The notes beneath the pieces were generated by a model. That model was given only the letters and a program-made list of their open reading frames with translations, was not told where the DNA came from and made no database searches. This document shows, in pieces, positions 51,641 through 60,872 of a stretch of DNA of 64,000 nt. The position numbers and the translations under genes are program-made. The stretch's first letter is position 1, and each line of letters opens with the position of its first letter. The stretch comes from Gaiellasilicea sp963802765. GTDB lineage: Bacteria > Actinomycetota > Thermoleophilia > Gaiellales > Gaiellaceae. The DNA lies in NCBI GenBank assembly GCA_963802765.1, contig CAWDJZ010000007.1, positions 62,001 through 126,000 on the forward strand, written 5' to 3'.

Positions 51641-51658
51641 GTTCGAAACTTATCGAAC
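51641..51658. promoter_or_regulatory. Inverted repeat, candidate ArsR-type operator
   Basis: GTTCGA-N6-TCGAAC between the divergent small gene and the ArsR-type gene. The arms are opposite in orientation to a LexA box, so it is not an SOS site. Confidence 0.4.
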
Positions 51659-51709
51659 GCACCCATCGCTTGTCAAGAAACTCGCTGAGCGCTACGCTGC
51701 ACGCGTTAG

Positions 51710-52825
51710 ATGGCCGTCGAACAGAACAGACGCGCGCCGGTTCTCGACCTCTCGCGCCCGGCGGGGATCGAGATCGAGATCGAGGTCGCCGAGGCGGCTG
51801 AGGTGCTCATGAGCATCTGTGCCCTCGGCGACCGCGACGACTACGACACGTTCGATCTCGGTCCCGACCGGCTGCGTGACCGGCTCGAAGCGGTTCCGTC
51901 CGATGTGCTCGAGGCCGTCGACGAGCTGAACCTCGGCTCGATGAAGGTCTCTGCGCACCTGCTCGGTCTCGTCTTCGAGACGCCGAAGCCGCGGACCTTC
52001 CCCGCGTTCCTCGAGCGGCTCGAGGCGACCGATCCGGTGGAGGTCAAGCTGCACGTGTTCGGCTACTACGGCACCTCGTTCAGCCATCTCTCCGGTCCGG
52101 ATGTGATCAAGCGGGCCGCCGAAGGCGACCCGGAGGCGCGCGAAGCTTTCCTCCAGTCGATCGCGGAGTTCTCGGAGAAGCACGAGACGTATCGCAACCT
52201 GCTCGAGCTCGACGGCGAGGCCGTGAAGACAAAGCTGCTCGACCTCCTCCCGCGCTGGTACGAGCACGTCTTCGCACCGCACGAACAGGAGTGGCGGCAG
52301 GCGGCCGAGCGCGACGCCGAGTCGAAGCGGGCGCTGGCGAGGAAGCGCTCCCCGGAGCAGCTCGTCGAGCTCGCGACGCGCGGCTACCAGTACACGCCTG
52401 GGCCTGCGATCCGGACGATCGCTTTCTTCCCGAGCTGGTGGATGCGTCCCTGGGTGATCCTCTGGGAGCACAAGGGCGCGAAGATCTTCTGCTACCCGAT
52501 CGCGCCGCCGCCCGAGGAGGCGGGGGCCGGCTCGCCCGCCGAGCTCGCCCGCCTCTACAAGGCGCTCGGCGACGAGAAGCGGCTGCGGCTCCTGAAGCGG
52601 TTGAGCGACGGGCCGCTGACGCTGGGCGAAGCGGCGTCGGAGCTCGGCCTCGCAAAGTCGACTGCGCACCACCACCTCGCGATCCTGCGCCACGCCGGCT
52701 TCCTCACGGTCCGCGAAGGGGACGAGAAGGTCTACAACCTCCGCCTCCGTGACGACCTGCCGGAGGCCGGGGAGTTGCTCGCGTCCTACCTCGGTGCCTC
52801 GAGGTCCTCCTCGACGAATCCGTAG
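51710..52825 (+). CDS. ArsR-type regulator with large N-terminal domain
   Basis: A 371-residue protein. The C-terminal 90 residues are an ArsR winged helix (ARLYKALGDEKRLRLLKRLSDGPLTLGEAASELGLAKSTAHHHL style), while the first 280 residues form a DUF5937-like sensor domain (PRWYEHVFAPHEQEWRQAAERD, FFPSWWMRPWVILWEHKGAKIF). It probably represses genes in response to an unknown signal, likely including itself. ATG 51710; TACGCT lies 11 nt upstream. Its end overlaps the convergent GNAT gene by 40 bp. Confidence 0.85.
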   Translation: MAVEQNRRAPVLDLSRPAGIEIEIEVAEAAEVLMSICALGDRDDYDTFDLGPDRLRDRLEAVPSDVLEAVDELNLGSMKVSAHLLGLVFETPKPRTFPAFLERLEATDPVEVKLHVFGYYGTSFSHLSGPDVIKRAAEGDPEAREAFLQSIAEFSEKHETYRNLLELDGEAVKTKLLDLLPRWYEHVFAPHEQEWRQAAERDAESKRALARKRSPEQLVELATRGYQYTPGPAIRTIAFFPSWWMRPWVILWEHKGAKIFCYPIAPPPEEAGAGSPAELARLYKALGDEKRLRLLKRLSDGPLTLGEAASELGLAKSTAHHHLAILRHAGFLTVREGDEKVYNLRLRDDLPEAGELLASYLGASRSSSTNP

Positions 52826-53292
52826 AGCACCCCGTCCACCCAGCCGCCGTCGCGGGCGTACGCCTTTCGCTTGACGCCCTCGCGGACGAAGCCCGAGCGC
52901 TCCGCGTGCCGCTGGGCGCGCTCGTTGAAGCCGTAGACCTCGAGCTCGAGCCGGTGCAGCCCGCGCTCGAGGATCAGGTGCCGCTGGAACAGGCGTGCCG
53001 CCTCGTCGGCGAGCCGACGACCGCGGAAGCGCGGATGGACGGCGAGCCCGCTGACGTGCGCGATCCGGCTGCGGCGGTTCGTGAGCTTCCAGGCCATCGC
53101 GCCTGCCGGGTCGCCCTCGAGCTCGACGACGAGTAGCCCGCCCAGGTCGGGGTCCTGCGCGAGCTTCGCGGCGACGCCCTCGCGATCGTACGAGCCGGCC
53201 GCGGCGAGAAAGGGGCGGACGTCGTCGTGCGAATAGAGCTCGACGAGGAAGTCGACGTCGTCGGCCGTCGCGGGACGAATCGTGACCGTCAC
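52786..53292 (-). CDS. GNAT family N-acetyltransferase
   Basis: A 168-residue acetyltransferase. Seen: IRPATADDVDFLVELYSHDDV at the start, HVSGLAVHPRFRGRRLADEAARLF (acetyl-CoA loop) and HRLELEVYGFNERAQRHAERSGFVREG, the RimL-like pattern. GTG 53292 overlaps the stop of the EamA transporter (GTGA), making it the third gene of that operon. It could modify the exported compound, but this is only context. Confidence 0.87.
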   Translation of the reverse strand: MTVTIRPATADDVDFLVELYSHDDVRPFLAAAGSYDREGVAAKLAQDPDLGGLLVVELEGDPAGAMAWKLTNRRSRIAHVSGLAVHPRFRGRRLADEAARLFQRHLILERGLHRLELEVYGFNERAQRHAERSGFVREGVKRKAYARDGGWVDGVLYGFVEEDLEAPR

Positions 53293-54191
53293 GGCCGCAC
53301 GGTCACCGCCTCGCGGCGCGGCAGGCGAACCGCGCCGGACGCGAGCGCGACGCCGCCGAGGATGAGCGCAAGCCCGCCGAGCATCGCGGCGGTGATCGCC
53401 TCGTCGAGGAGGACCGCGCCGTAGAGGAGCGCGAAGCCGGGCATCAGGTAGGTGACGAGGGACAGTCGCGCCGAGCCGTACAGCGCGAGCATCCGGAAGA
53501 GGACGAGTTGCGCGAGCGCCGTCCCGGCCAGCGTGAGCGCGAGCACGGATGCCGTCGCCTCCCATCCCGGGACGTTGTCGGGCAGCTGGAAGAGGGCGAG
53601 CGGGAGCAGGATCAGCCCGCCGACGAGCATCGAGCCGGCCGCGAGCACCGGGCCGGGCGTCCCGGAGACGGCCCGCTGGCCGTAGACGCCGGCGCTCGCA
53701 TACGCCAGCGACGAGCCGACGACGGCGAGCGCGCCCGCGATCGACCACCAGCCGCCGCCCGGGTTGATCCCGGTCACGACGGCGACGCCGACGATCCCGA
53801 TTGCGAGCCCGACGAGCCGCGTGCCGTTCAGCCGTTCGTGCGGCAGGAAGCGCAGCACGAGCAGCGCGTTGAAGATCGGCACCGACGCCTGCACGACGGC
53901 GGCGAGGCCCGAGTCGATGTATTGCTCGCCCCACGCGATCAGCCAGAAGGGGACGGCTGCATTGAGCGCGCCGAGCACGAGGCAGTGCCGCCAGGCCGCA
54001 CGGAGCCCCTCGAAGGCGCCGGCCCGTCCGAGCCGCCAGACGAGATAGCCCACGAGTATGCCGCCGGCCACGAGCGTCCGGAAGGCCATCATCGGCGCGG
54101 GTGCGATGTCGTCGACCGCGACCTTGATGAAGAGATAGGACGCGCCCCAGACCCCCGCGAGCAGGAGGAGCATCGGCCAGTAGCGATTCAC
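53289..54191 (-). CDS. EamA/DMT family transporter, copy 2
   Basis: A 300-residue inner-membrane exporter with ten hydrophobic segments in two EamA repeats (WGASYLFIKVAVDDIAPAPMMAFR; AVVQASVPIFNALL; LVTYLMPGFALLYGAVLLDEAIT). Such DMT transporters export metabolites or amino acids. GTG 54191 overlaps the stop of copy 1. The two copies are clearly related and probably arose by tandem duplication; they may form a heteromer. Confidence 0.9.
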   Translation of the reverse strand: MNRYWPMLLLLAGVWGASYLFIKVAVDDIAPAPMMAFRTLVAGGILVGYLVWRLGRAGAFEGLRAAWRHCLVLGALNAAVPFWLIAWGEQYIDSGLAAVVQASVPIFNALLVLRFLPHERLNGTRLVGLAIGIVGVAVVTGINPGGGWWSIAGALAVVGSSLAYASAGVYGQRAVSGTPGPVLAAGSMLVGGLILLPLALFQLPDNVPGWEATASVLALTLAGTALAQLVLFRMLALYGSARLSLVTYLMPGFALLYGAVLLDEAITAAMLGGLALILGGVALASGAVRLPRREAVTVRP

Positions 54192-55105
54192 CTCCGCACG
54201 CTAGCGGCCGGGGCCGCGGCTGCTGCCGCCTGTCGGCGCGCTGCGCCGCTGCGGCCCACGCCGGTGCCGAGCGCCACCCCGGCGAGCACGAGCGCGAGGC
54301 CCGTGAGCGCGAGCGCCGTCACCTGCTCGTCGAGGAGGACGGCGCCGTAGACGAGTGCGAGCGCCGGGACGAGGTACGTCACGAGCACCGCCTTGGAGGC
54401 GCCGGCGCCCGCGATCAGGCCGAAGTAGAGGAGGTACGCGGCGCCGGTGGCGGCGAGACCGAGGTAGAGCACCGCGAGGAGGGAATCCCAGCCGGGCGTC
54501 GTGGCCTGTGCGGCGCCGAGGGGGAGCGTGAAGAGGGTTGCCCAGACGAGCGTCCCGAATGCGACGAGCGCGGGCGGGAGGCCGTTGAGGCGGCGGCCCG
54601 CATAGAGGCCGCCGAGCCCGTAGCAGGCGGACGCGGCGACCACGGCCAGGCCGCCGACGACCGCGCGCTCACCGCCGCTGAGCTCGAAGCCGACGAGCAG
54701 GACGACACCCGCGAAACCGAGCAGGACGCCGACGAGCCGCAGGCCCGTGACCCGCTGGCTCCGGTCGACAGAAAGCGCGAAGACGGCGGTGAAGAGCGGC
54801 GAGGAGGCGTTGAGGATCGCCGCGAGCCCCGAGTCGATGTACTGCTGGCCCCACGCGATCAGGAAGAACGGCAGCGCGGTGTTGACGACGCCGAGCACCG
54901 CGAGCGGGCGGGCGTAGGGACGGAGCGATGCGAGCCGGTGGCCGGCGAGGCGGATGTAGACCGCCAGCGTCAGCGCACCCGTCGCGATCCGGAGCAGGAT
55001 CACGGTCGCGGGCGCGAGGTCGCGCAGCGCGATCTCGATGAACATGAACGACGAGCCCCAGATCGCCGCGAGGCCGAGCAGCATGACGAGATGACGGCGG
55101 CTCAT
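54188..55105 (-). CDS. EamA/DMT family transporter, copy 1
   Basis: A 305-residue member of the same family, ten transmembrane segments (WGSSFMFIEIALRDLAPATVILLR; SGLAAILNASSPLFTAVFAL; VTYLVPALALVYGAVLLDEQVT). ATG 55105 has GGGAGAAGG before it. It is the first gene of the operon copy 1, copy 2, GNAT, and is divergent from purL with a 55-bp gap. Substrate unknown. Confidence 0.9.
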   Translation of the reverse strand: MSRRHLVMLLGLAAIWGSSFMFIEIALRDLAPATVILLRIATGALTLAVYIRLAGHRLASLRPYARPLAVLGVVNTALPFFLIAWGQQYIDSGLAAILNASSPLFTAVFALSVDRSQRVTGLRLVGVLLGFAGVVLLVGFELSGGERAVVGGLAVVAASACYGLGGLYAGRRLNGLPPALVAFGTLVWATLFTLPLGAAQATTPGWDSLLAVLYLGLAATGAAYLLYFGLIAGAGASKAVLVTYLVPALALVYGAVLLDEQVTALALTGLALVLAGVALGTGVGRSGAARRQAAAAAAPAASVRR

Positions 55106-55146
55106 CTCCTTCTCCCAACGCGGCCGCCGCCGTCGTGCTTCCCGTC

Positions 55147-55152
55147 TAGACT
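55147..55152 (+). promoter_or_regulatory. -10 box TAGACT, leaderless CTG start of purL
   Basis: TAGACT, 7 nt, then CTG 55160, the only codon that gives the expected PurL N-terminus at the leaderless distance. Confidence 0.5.
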
Positions 55153-55159
55153 GAATCAC

Positions 55160-57251
55160 CTGTCGCAGGTCGCGGAACAGCCGCTGCATCGAGCTCTTGG
55201 CCTCACGGATGGCGAGCTGGCGCGCATCATCGACCTGCTCGGGCGTGACCCGAACCACTTCGAGCTGGCGGTCTTCTCGCTTCTCTGGTCGGAGCACTGC
55301 GGCTACAAGCATTCGGCCCTTCTGCTGAAACGGCTTCCCTCCTCGGGGAAACGCGTGCTGCAGGGCCCCGGTGAGAACGCGGGCGTGCTCGACCTCGGCG
55401 ACGGCGAGGCGGTCTGCTTCAAGGTCGAGAGCCACAACCACCCGTCCGCGGTCGAGCCGTTCCAGGGCGCCGCCACCGGCGTGGGCGGGATCCTGCGCGA
55501 CGTGATCGCGATGGGCGCGCGGCCGATCGCGCTCCTGGACGGGCTCCGCTTCGCCGACGGCGACCCGCGCTTCGACCGCGCCGTCGCCGGGATCGGCGCC
55601 TACGGGAACTCGGTCGGTGTGCCGACGGTCGGCGGCGAGGCGGTCTTCGACGACACCTACCGCGACAACGTGCTCGTGAACGCGATGTGCGTCGGCCTCC
55701 TGCCGGCAGACCGGGTCACGCGCGCCGCCGCGAGCGGGCCCGGCAGGCTCGTCGTCCTCTACGGCGCGACGACCGGCCGCGACGGGATCGGCGGCGCCTC
55801 GGTGCTCGCGAGCCAGGAGCTCGGCGAGGAGGATGCCGACAAGCGGCCGAGCGTCCAGGTCGGCGACCCCTTCACGGGCAAGCGCCTGATCGAGGTCTCG
55901 GTCGAGCTGGTCGAGTCGGGCCTCGTCGAGTCTCTGCAGGACTGCGGCGCGGCCGGCCTCGCCTCGTCACTGTCGGAGATGGCGCGCGAGTGCGGGATCG
56001 ACCTGCGCCTCGACCGGGTGCCGCTCCGTGAGGAGGGGATGGAGCCGTGGGAGGTGATGATCTCGGAGAGCCAGGAGCGGATGGTCGCGGTCGTCCGCCC
56101 CGAGATGCTCGACGCCGTCCTGGCCGTCTGCGACCGCTGGGAGCTCCACCGCGCGGTCGTCGGCGAGGTCACCGACAGCGGCCTCCTGCGGGCTTTCTGG
56201 GAAGACGAGGTGGTCGGCGAGATCCCGGCCCGCCTGCTCACGGACGAATGCCCGCGCTACAGCATCGAGCCGCGCCCGCGCGAGCAGCCGGGCACCGGGC
56301 CGTTGTTTGGAGATGTCGACGCGCCCGCCGCGCCCGAAGCGTTGCTCGAGCTGCTCTCGTCGCCGAATGTGCGCAGCCGCGAGCCGATCTACCGCCGCTA
56401 CGACCATCTCGTCGGCTCCCGCACGGTGCGCCGGCCCGGGCTCGACGCCGCCGTGCTGCGGCTGCGCCCCGGCTACCGCGGCCTCGCCGTCGCGCTTGAC
56501 GGCACGGGCAGAGTGGGGCGCCTCGACCCGTACACCGGCGGCGCGCTCGCGGCGCTCGAGGCGGCGCGCAACGTCGCGTGCACGGGCGCCGAGCCGCTCG
56601 GGCTGACCGACTGCCTCAACTTCGGGAACCCGGAGAAGGGGGAGATCGCCTGGGAGTTGCGCGAGGCGATCGAGGGGATGGCCCAGGCGTGCGAGGCGCT
56701 ACAGGTCCCGATCGTCTCGGGCAACGTCTCGCTCTACAACGAGACCGACGGGCGCGCGATCGACCCGACTCCGGTCGTCGGCTGTGTCGGCCTGCTTGCG
56801 GACGTGCGACAGGTGCCGAGGGCCTGGCGTAAGGGGGACGTGATCCTGCTCGCCGGTGCTTCGCCGGTCGCGTTCGCCGGCTCCGAGTACCAGGCGCGCT
56901 TCGGCGAGGTCGGCGGCCGGCCCGGCGCGGCTCGACCTGGCGGCCGAGGCGTCGCTCGTCGAGTTCCTCTGGCGCGCCGCGCCGCAGTGCTCGTTCGTGC
57001 ACGACGTCTCGCACGGCGGCCTCGCCGTCGCGCTCGCCGAGGCGGCACTCCACTCCGGGATCGGCGCCGAGGTCGCGCTGCCGGATGACCCGCGCGCCTG
57101 GTTCGGCGAGGGCGGCGGCCAGGCGGTCCTCGCCTGCGCGCCCGAGGTCGTCGACCGGCTCGGCGGCGTGCCGCTCCGCCGGCTCGGCGTCGCCGGCGGC
57201 GAGCGGCTGCTCGGGCACGATCTCGAGGCGCTCCGGGAGGCCTGGTCCTAG
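55160..57251 (+). CDS. purL: FGAM synthase subunit PurL, one frameshift
   Basis: About 696 residues, the small-type PurL that works with PurS and PurQ to make FGAM from FGAR, ATP and glutamine ammonia. Seen: EPLHRALGLTDGEL-type start, FELAVFSLLWSEHCGYKHS, FKVESHNHPSAVEPFQGAATGVGGILRD, SLQDCGAAGLASSLSEMA, GNPEKGEIAWEL. An extra base in CGGCCCGGC near 56921 breaks the frame before DLAAEASLVEFLW and FVHDVSHGGLAVALAEAAL; dropping it makes a whole frame of 697 codons. The start appears to be CTG 55160. purF follows its stop directly. Confidence 0.9.
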
Positions 57252-59282
57252 ATGTGCGGCGTCTTCGGGATCCGCTCGGCCGAGCGCGACGTCGCCAGGG
57301 TGTCGTACTTCGGCCTCTTCGCGCTCCAGCACCGCGGCCAGGAAGCGGCCGGGATCGCCGTCTCCGACCGCGGCCGTCTCACCGTGCTCCGCGATCTCGG
57401 CCTCGTCGCGCAGGTCTTCGACGAGGAGAAGCTGCTCGCCCTTCCGGGAGACGTCGCGATCGGGCACACGCGCTACTCGACGACCGGCTCCTCGCACTGG
57501 GCGAACGCGCAACCGCTCGTCCACCACGGCCGCGCCCGGACCGTCGCGCTCGGGCACAACGGCAACCTGACGAACACGGCGGAGCTCCGCCGGGACCTCG
57601 CCGCAGACGGGATCGTGCTCGGCGCCACCTCGGACACCGAGGCGATCGCCGCGCTCGTCGCGCACGATTCGTCGCCGCTGCCGCTCGCCGTCGCCCAGGC
57701 GATGGCGCGTCTCGAGGGCGCCTACTCGGTGGTCGCGCTCACGGAGGGCAAGCTGGTCGGCTTCCGCGACCCGCACGGGATCCGGCCGCTCGCGCTCGGT
57801 CGGCTCGGCGACGACTGGGTCCTGGCCTCGGAGACGTGCGCGCTCGACCTGATCGGCGCCGTCTACGCGCGCGACGTGCGACCGGGCGAGCTCGTCGTGA
57901 TCGACGAGGAGGGACTCCACGCGACCCAGGCGCTGCCCGAGGGCAGGCAGGCGCTCTGCATCTTCGAGCACGTCTACTTCGCGCGGCCCGACTCGACCCT
58001 CGCCGGCGCAGAGGTGCACGGCGTCCGCGTCCGGATGGGCGAGCGGCTCGCGACAGAGGCGCCTGTCGAGGCAGACCTCGTCATGCCGATCCCGGACTCC
58101 GGCACGCCCGCGGCGGTCGGCTACGCGCGGGCGTCGGGAATCCCGTACAGCGAGGGCCTGATCAAGAACCGCTACGTCGGCCGCACGTTCATCGAGCCGG
58201 ACGAGGACCTGCGGCGGCAGGGGATCAAGATGAAGTTCAACCCGCTCGCCGAGGTCGCGGGCAAGCGGCTCGTGATCGTCGACGACTCGATCGTCCGCGG
58301 CTCGACGATGCGCCAGCTCGTGGCGATGCTCTTCGACGCGGGCGCCGCCGAGGTGCATGTCCGCGTCTCCTCGCCGCCGATCGTCTCGCCCTGTTTCTAC
58401 GGGATCGACATGGCCGACGAGGCCGAGCTCGCGGCCGCGCACCGCTCGGTCGAGCAGATGCGCGAGCTGATCGGTGCGACCTCGCTCCACTACCTCTCGC
58501 TGGAGGGCATGCAGGCGGCCACGCGCCTGCCGGAGCAGTCGGTCTGCCGCGCCTGCTTCACGCGCTCCTATCCGACGCGCGTGCCCGCGGAACGCAACCT
58601 CGCGAAGCTCCGCTTCGAGCCGGCGAGGCCGGTGAGGGTCGTTTCCGTCAACGCGGGCCGCGCCGAGCTGATGCGGATCGGCGGGCGGACGATCTCGACC
58701 GGGATCCGGAAGCTGCCGGTCGAACGCGGCTACGTGAGCGCGCTCGGGCTCGCGGGCGACGTGGTCGCCGACGAGGAGCATCACGGTGGGCCCGACCAGG
58801 CGCTCTACGTCTACAGCGCCGAGGACTACGACTGGTGGGCCGGCGAGCTCGGTGCGGCGCCGGCCCCGGGCACGTTCGGCGAGAACCTGACGCTCTCGAG
58901 CTTCGGCCCGCAGGAGCTGCGGATCGGCGACCGCTTCCGCATCGGGCCGGCGCTCGTCGAGGCGACCGCCCCGCGGATCCCGTGCTCGACCTTCGCGACG
59001 CGGATGGACGAGCCGCAGTGGGTGAAGCGCTTCGCCGCCGCGCGCCGGCCGGGGATCTACGCGCGGGTTCTCGAGCCCGGCGAGGTTGCGGCCGGCGATC
59101 CGGTCGAGCGCCTCGCGGGCGTCAACGGCCACGCAACGGTCGTCGAGCTCATGGACGCGTGGTACGACCCGCAGCCGCCGCTCGAGCTGCTCGAGCGGCT
59201 GCTCGCGTCACCCCTGGCCGTGCGCGCCCGCAGCGGCCTCGAGCGAAAACTGGACCGTCGCGCCACTGCGAACGTCGAATAG
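57252..59282 (+). CDS. purF: Amidophosphoribosyltransferase PurF, in frame with a C-terminal MOSC domain
   Basis: 676 residues as read. Residues 1-455 are PurF, the first enzyme of the pathway (PRPP + Gln to phosphoribosylamine): nucleophile Cys2 (MCGVFGI) with no propeptide, IGHTRYSTTG, PRPP loop VIVDDSIVRGSTM, and Cys residues in ALCIFEHVYF, PCFYGID and CRACFTRSYPT that match the 4Fe-4S ligands of the Bacillus enzyme. Residues 462-640 are a YiiM-like MOSC domain (GLAGDVVADEEHHGGPDQALYVY, GTFGENLTL, RIPCSTF). At the join CCGGTGAGGG a one-base shift would give stop TGA and start GTG, so two coupled genes are possible. Confidence 0.88.
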   Translation: MCGVFGIRSAERDVARVSYFGLFALQHRGQEAAGIAVSDRGRLTVLRDLGLVAQVFDEEKLLALPGDVAIGHTRYSTTGSSHWANAQPLVHHGRARTVALGHNGNLTNTAELRRDLAADGIVLGATSDTEAIAALVAHDSSPLPLAVAQAMARLEGAYSVVALTEGKLVGFRDPHGIRPLALGRLGDDWVLASETCALDLIGAVYARDVRPGELVVIDEEGLHATQALPEGRQALCIFEHVYFARPDSTLAGAEVHGVRVRMGERLATEAPVEADLVMPIPDSGTPAAVGYARASGIPYSEGLIKNRYVGRTFIEPDEDLRRQGIKMKFNPLAEVAGKRLVIVDDSIVRGSTMRQLVAMLFDAGAAEVHVRVSSPPIVSPCFYGIDMADEAELAAAHRSVEQMRELIGATSLHYLSLEGMQAATRLPEQSVCRACFTRSYPTRVPAERNLAKLRFEPARPVRVVSVNAGRAELMRIGGRTISTGIRKLPVERGYVSALGLAGDVVADEEHHGGPDQALYVYSAEDYDWWAGELGAAPAPGTFGENLTLSSFGPQELRIGDRFRIGPALVEATAPRIPCSTFATRMDEPQWVKRFAAARRPGIYARVLEPGEVAAGDPVERLAGVNGHATVVELMDAWYDPQPPLELLERLLASPLAVRARSGLERKLDRRATANVE

Positions 59283-59369
59283 TCCTGCATTTTCCGGCGG
59301 AAGATCCCGATCCCCGCTCCTAGACTTTCGGGGGTCGAATCCGTCCGGCGCTTTCTCGATCATTCGCAC

Positions 59370-59597
59370 ATGCGGATCGTGATTCGCCACGACGAGGCGG
59401 GTCAATGGTGGTGGACTGCGCTCGGGGACACCGGCGGTGCGGCCGCGATCTCGAAGCTCTATCCCAGCCGCTGGGAGTGCATGCGCGGGATCGCGGAGCT
59501 GAAGGTCGAAGGCCCCGCCGCGACGAGCTACGAGGAGCCCTACGCAGCAAGCCCGGGCACGTGGACGATCTCGAGCTTGATGCCGTCAGGGTCGTAG
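59370..59597 (+). CDS. Small YegP/DUF1508-like protein
   Basis: A 75-residue protein. WWWTALGDTGGAAAISKLYPSRWECMRGI resembles the DUF1508 (YegP) repeat, in which a Trp-rich strand is followed by IA.S..Y.S...C..GI. Function unknown. Its last 58 bp overlap the convergent VOC gene. The C-terminal residues after EEPYA look non-conserved, so the true end could differ. Confidence 0.5.
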   Translation: MRIVIRHDEAGQWWWTALGDTGGAAAISKLYPSRWECMRGIAELKVEGPAATSYEEPYAASPGTWTISSLMPSGS

Positions 59598-59971
59598 AAG
59601 AAGACCGCGTAGTACCCGGGTGAGTACGCGTATTCGCGCGGCGGCGTCTCGATCGTCGCGCCCGCGTCGACGAGCCAGGCATGGCGCTCGTCGACGACCG
59701 CCCTGGAAACCGCCTCGAGCGCGAGATGGTGCAGCCCGACTTCGTACCGGTCGATCCCGCCGAGCCGCTGGATTGTTCTAGAACCGGGTGCCTGCCGGAT
59801 CCCGATCGAGCTGCCGGGACCGCCGAAGTACCAGATCGTCTCTCCCCGCTCGCCCTCGACCTCGGAGACGCGGTGATAGCCGAGCGGCCCGAGCAGATCA
59901 CGGTAGAAGGGCAGGCTGCGCTCGACCGACGAGACGACCAGGTCGACATGGTGCACCCCGCTCGAGCGCAT
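59540..59971 (-). CDS. VOC (glyoxalase-like) family protein
   Basis: A 143-residue single VOC domain. Seen: GVHHVDLVVSSVERSLPFYRDLLGPLGY with a metal-ligand His, GLHHLALEAVSRAVVDE (second His), and YAVFFYDPDGIKLEIVHVP (Glu). Probably a metal-dependent lyase or dioxygenase of unknown substrate. It lies 13 bp downstream of ctaG on the same strand. Confidence 0.85.
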   Translation of the reverse strand: MRSSGVHHVDLVVSSVERSLPFYRDLLGPLGYHRVSEVEGERGETIWYFGGPGSSIGIRQAPGSRTIQRLGGIDRYEVGLHHLALEAVSRAVVDERHAWLVDAGATIETPPREYAYSPGYYAVFFYDPDGIKLEIVHVPGLAA

Positions 59972-59984
59972 TGAGAGTTCGTGT

Positions 59985-60833
59985 TCAGCGCGGCCCGGCC
60001 AGCTCCTGCGCGCGGCCGTAGCGGACGGCCCGCTGGACCGCGCGCGGGTCGAGGCCGCGCTCGAGCAGCTCCTGGCGCAGCTCGCCCTCCTGCGCGAGGC
60101 GCAGGAAGAGCCACGAGAGGGCGACGATCGTGACGAGCGAGCCCTCGATCATCATCACCGCGCCGGCGAGGCCCTGGTCCTGGAGCGGCGAGACGCCCCA
60201 GAGCTCCTCTCCCTGCGCGTAGACGTCGTAGAAGACGGTGCCGGACCAGACGAGGACGTTGCCGAGGACCGTCTCCACGACGCGGACGCACGCGATGTAG
60301 GCCAGCTTCGGCCCCGTACCGAACCACTCCGGTGCGGGCAGGGTCTCGAGGACGGGGAGCCACATGATCAGACCGGCCGTGAAGAAGCAGATGTGCTCGA
60401 GCGCGTGGACGGCCGAGTGGCGGACTGCCGCCTCGTAGAGGAACGGCAGGTGCCAGACGTAGAGGTTGGCCGCCCACAGCGGCAGCGCGACGACGGGGTT
60501 GGCGAGCACGCGCAAGCGCTCGACGGGGCGCAGCGCCAGGAGCGGGCGCAGCATCGGACCGGAGAGCCCCGCGAGCAGGCAGAGCGGCGCCAGGTCGCCG
60601 ATCAGCACGTGCTGGACCATGTGGAAGCTGAAGAGCTCGTCCTCGCCGATCGCCGCGAGCGGAGAGGCGAACGCGACCAGGAGCAGGGCGATCCCGAGGG
60701 CGAAGAGGAAGACGCGCCAGCCGGCCATCGGCGTCCCCCGTCTGCGGAGCGTGCGTGCCCGCAGCCCATACGCGAACGCCGCCAGGACGACCGGGGCGAG
60801 CTGGAGAGGGTCGAGTGTCCAGTCGGTCAGCAC
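59985..60833 (-). CDS. CtaG-type cytochrome c oxidase assembly protein (caa3_CtaG)
   Basis: A 282-residue membrane protein of the caa3_CtaG family, with seven hydrophobic segments and membrane-facing His residues (FSFHMVQHVLIGDLAPLCLL, YVWHLPFLYEAAVRHSAVHALEHICFF). These proteins help copper delivery to the CuB site of haem-copper oxidases. No oxidase subunit is in the window. It lies among purine genes without an evident functional link. Confidence 0.88.
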   Translation of the reverse strand: MLTDWTLDPLQLAPVVLAAFAYGLRARTLRRRGTPMAGWRVFLFALGIALLLVAFASPLAAIGEDELFSFHMVQHVLIGDLAPLCLLAGLSGPMLRPLLALRPVERLRVLANPVVALPLWAANLYVWHLPFLYEAAVRHSAVHALEHICFFTAGLIMWLPVLETLPAPEWFGTGPKLAYIACVRVVETVLGNVLVWSGTVFYDVYAQGEELWGVSPLQDQGLAGAVMMIEGSLVTIVALSWLFLRLAQEGELRQELLERGLDPRAVQRAVRYGRAQELAGPR

Positions 60834-60872
60834 GTATTCACTCTACGAGGGACCTCGTAGAATCCGCTGCTC

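Noticed and set aside
51641..51658. Second SOS box
   Set aside because: The arms are GTTCG...CGAAC, the reverse order of the LexA site CGAAC-N4-GTTCG, and spacing differs.
56616..59132. 838-codon antisense open frame across purL and purF
   Set aside because: It is a shadow of purL/purF, with Arg/Glu/Asp-rich composition and no family resemblance.
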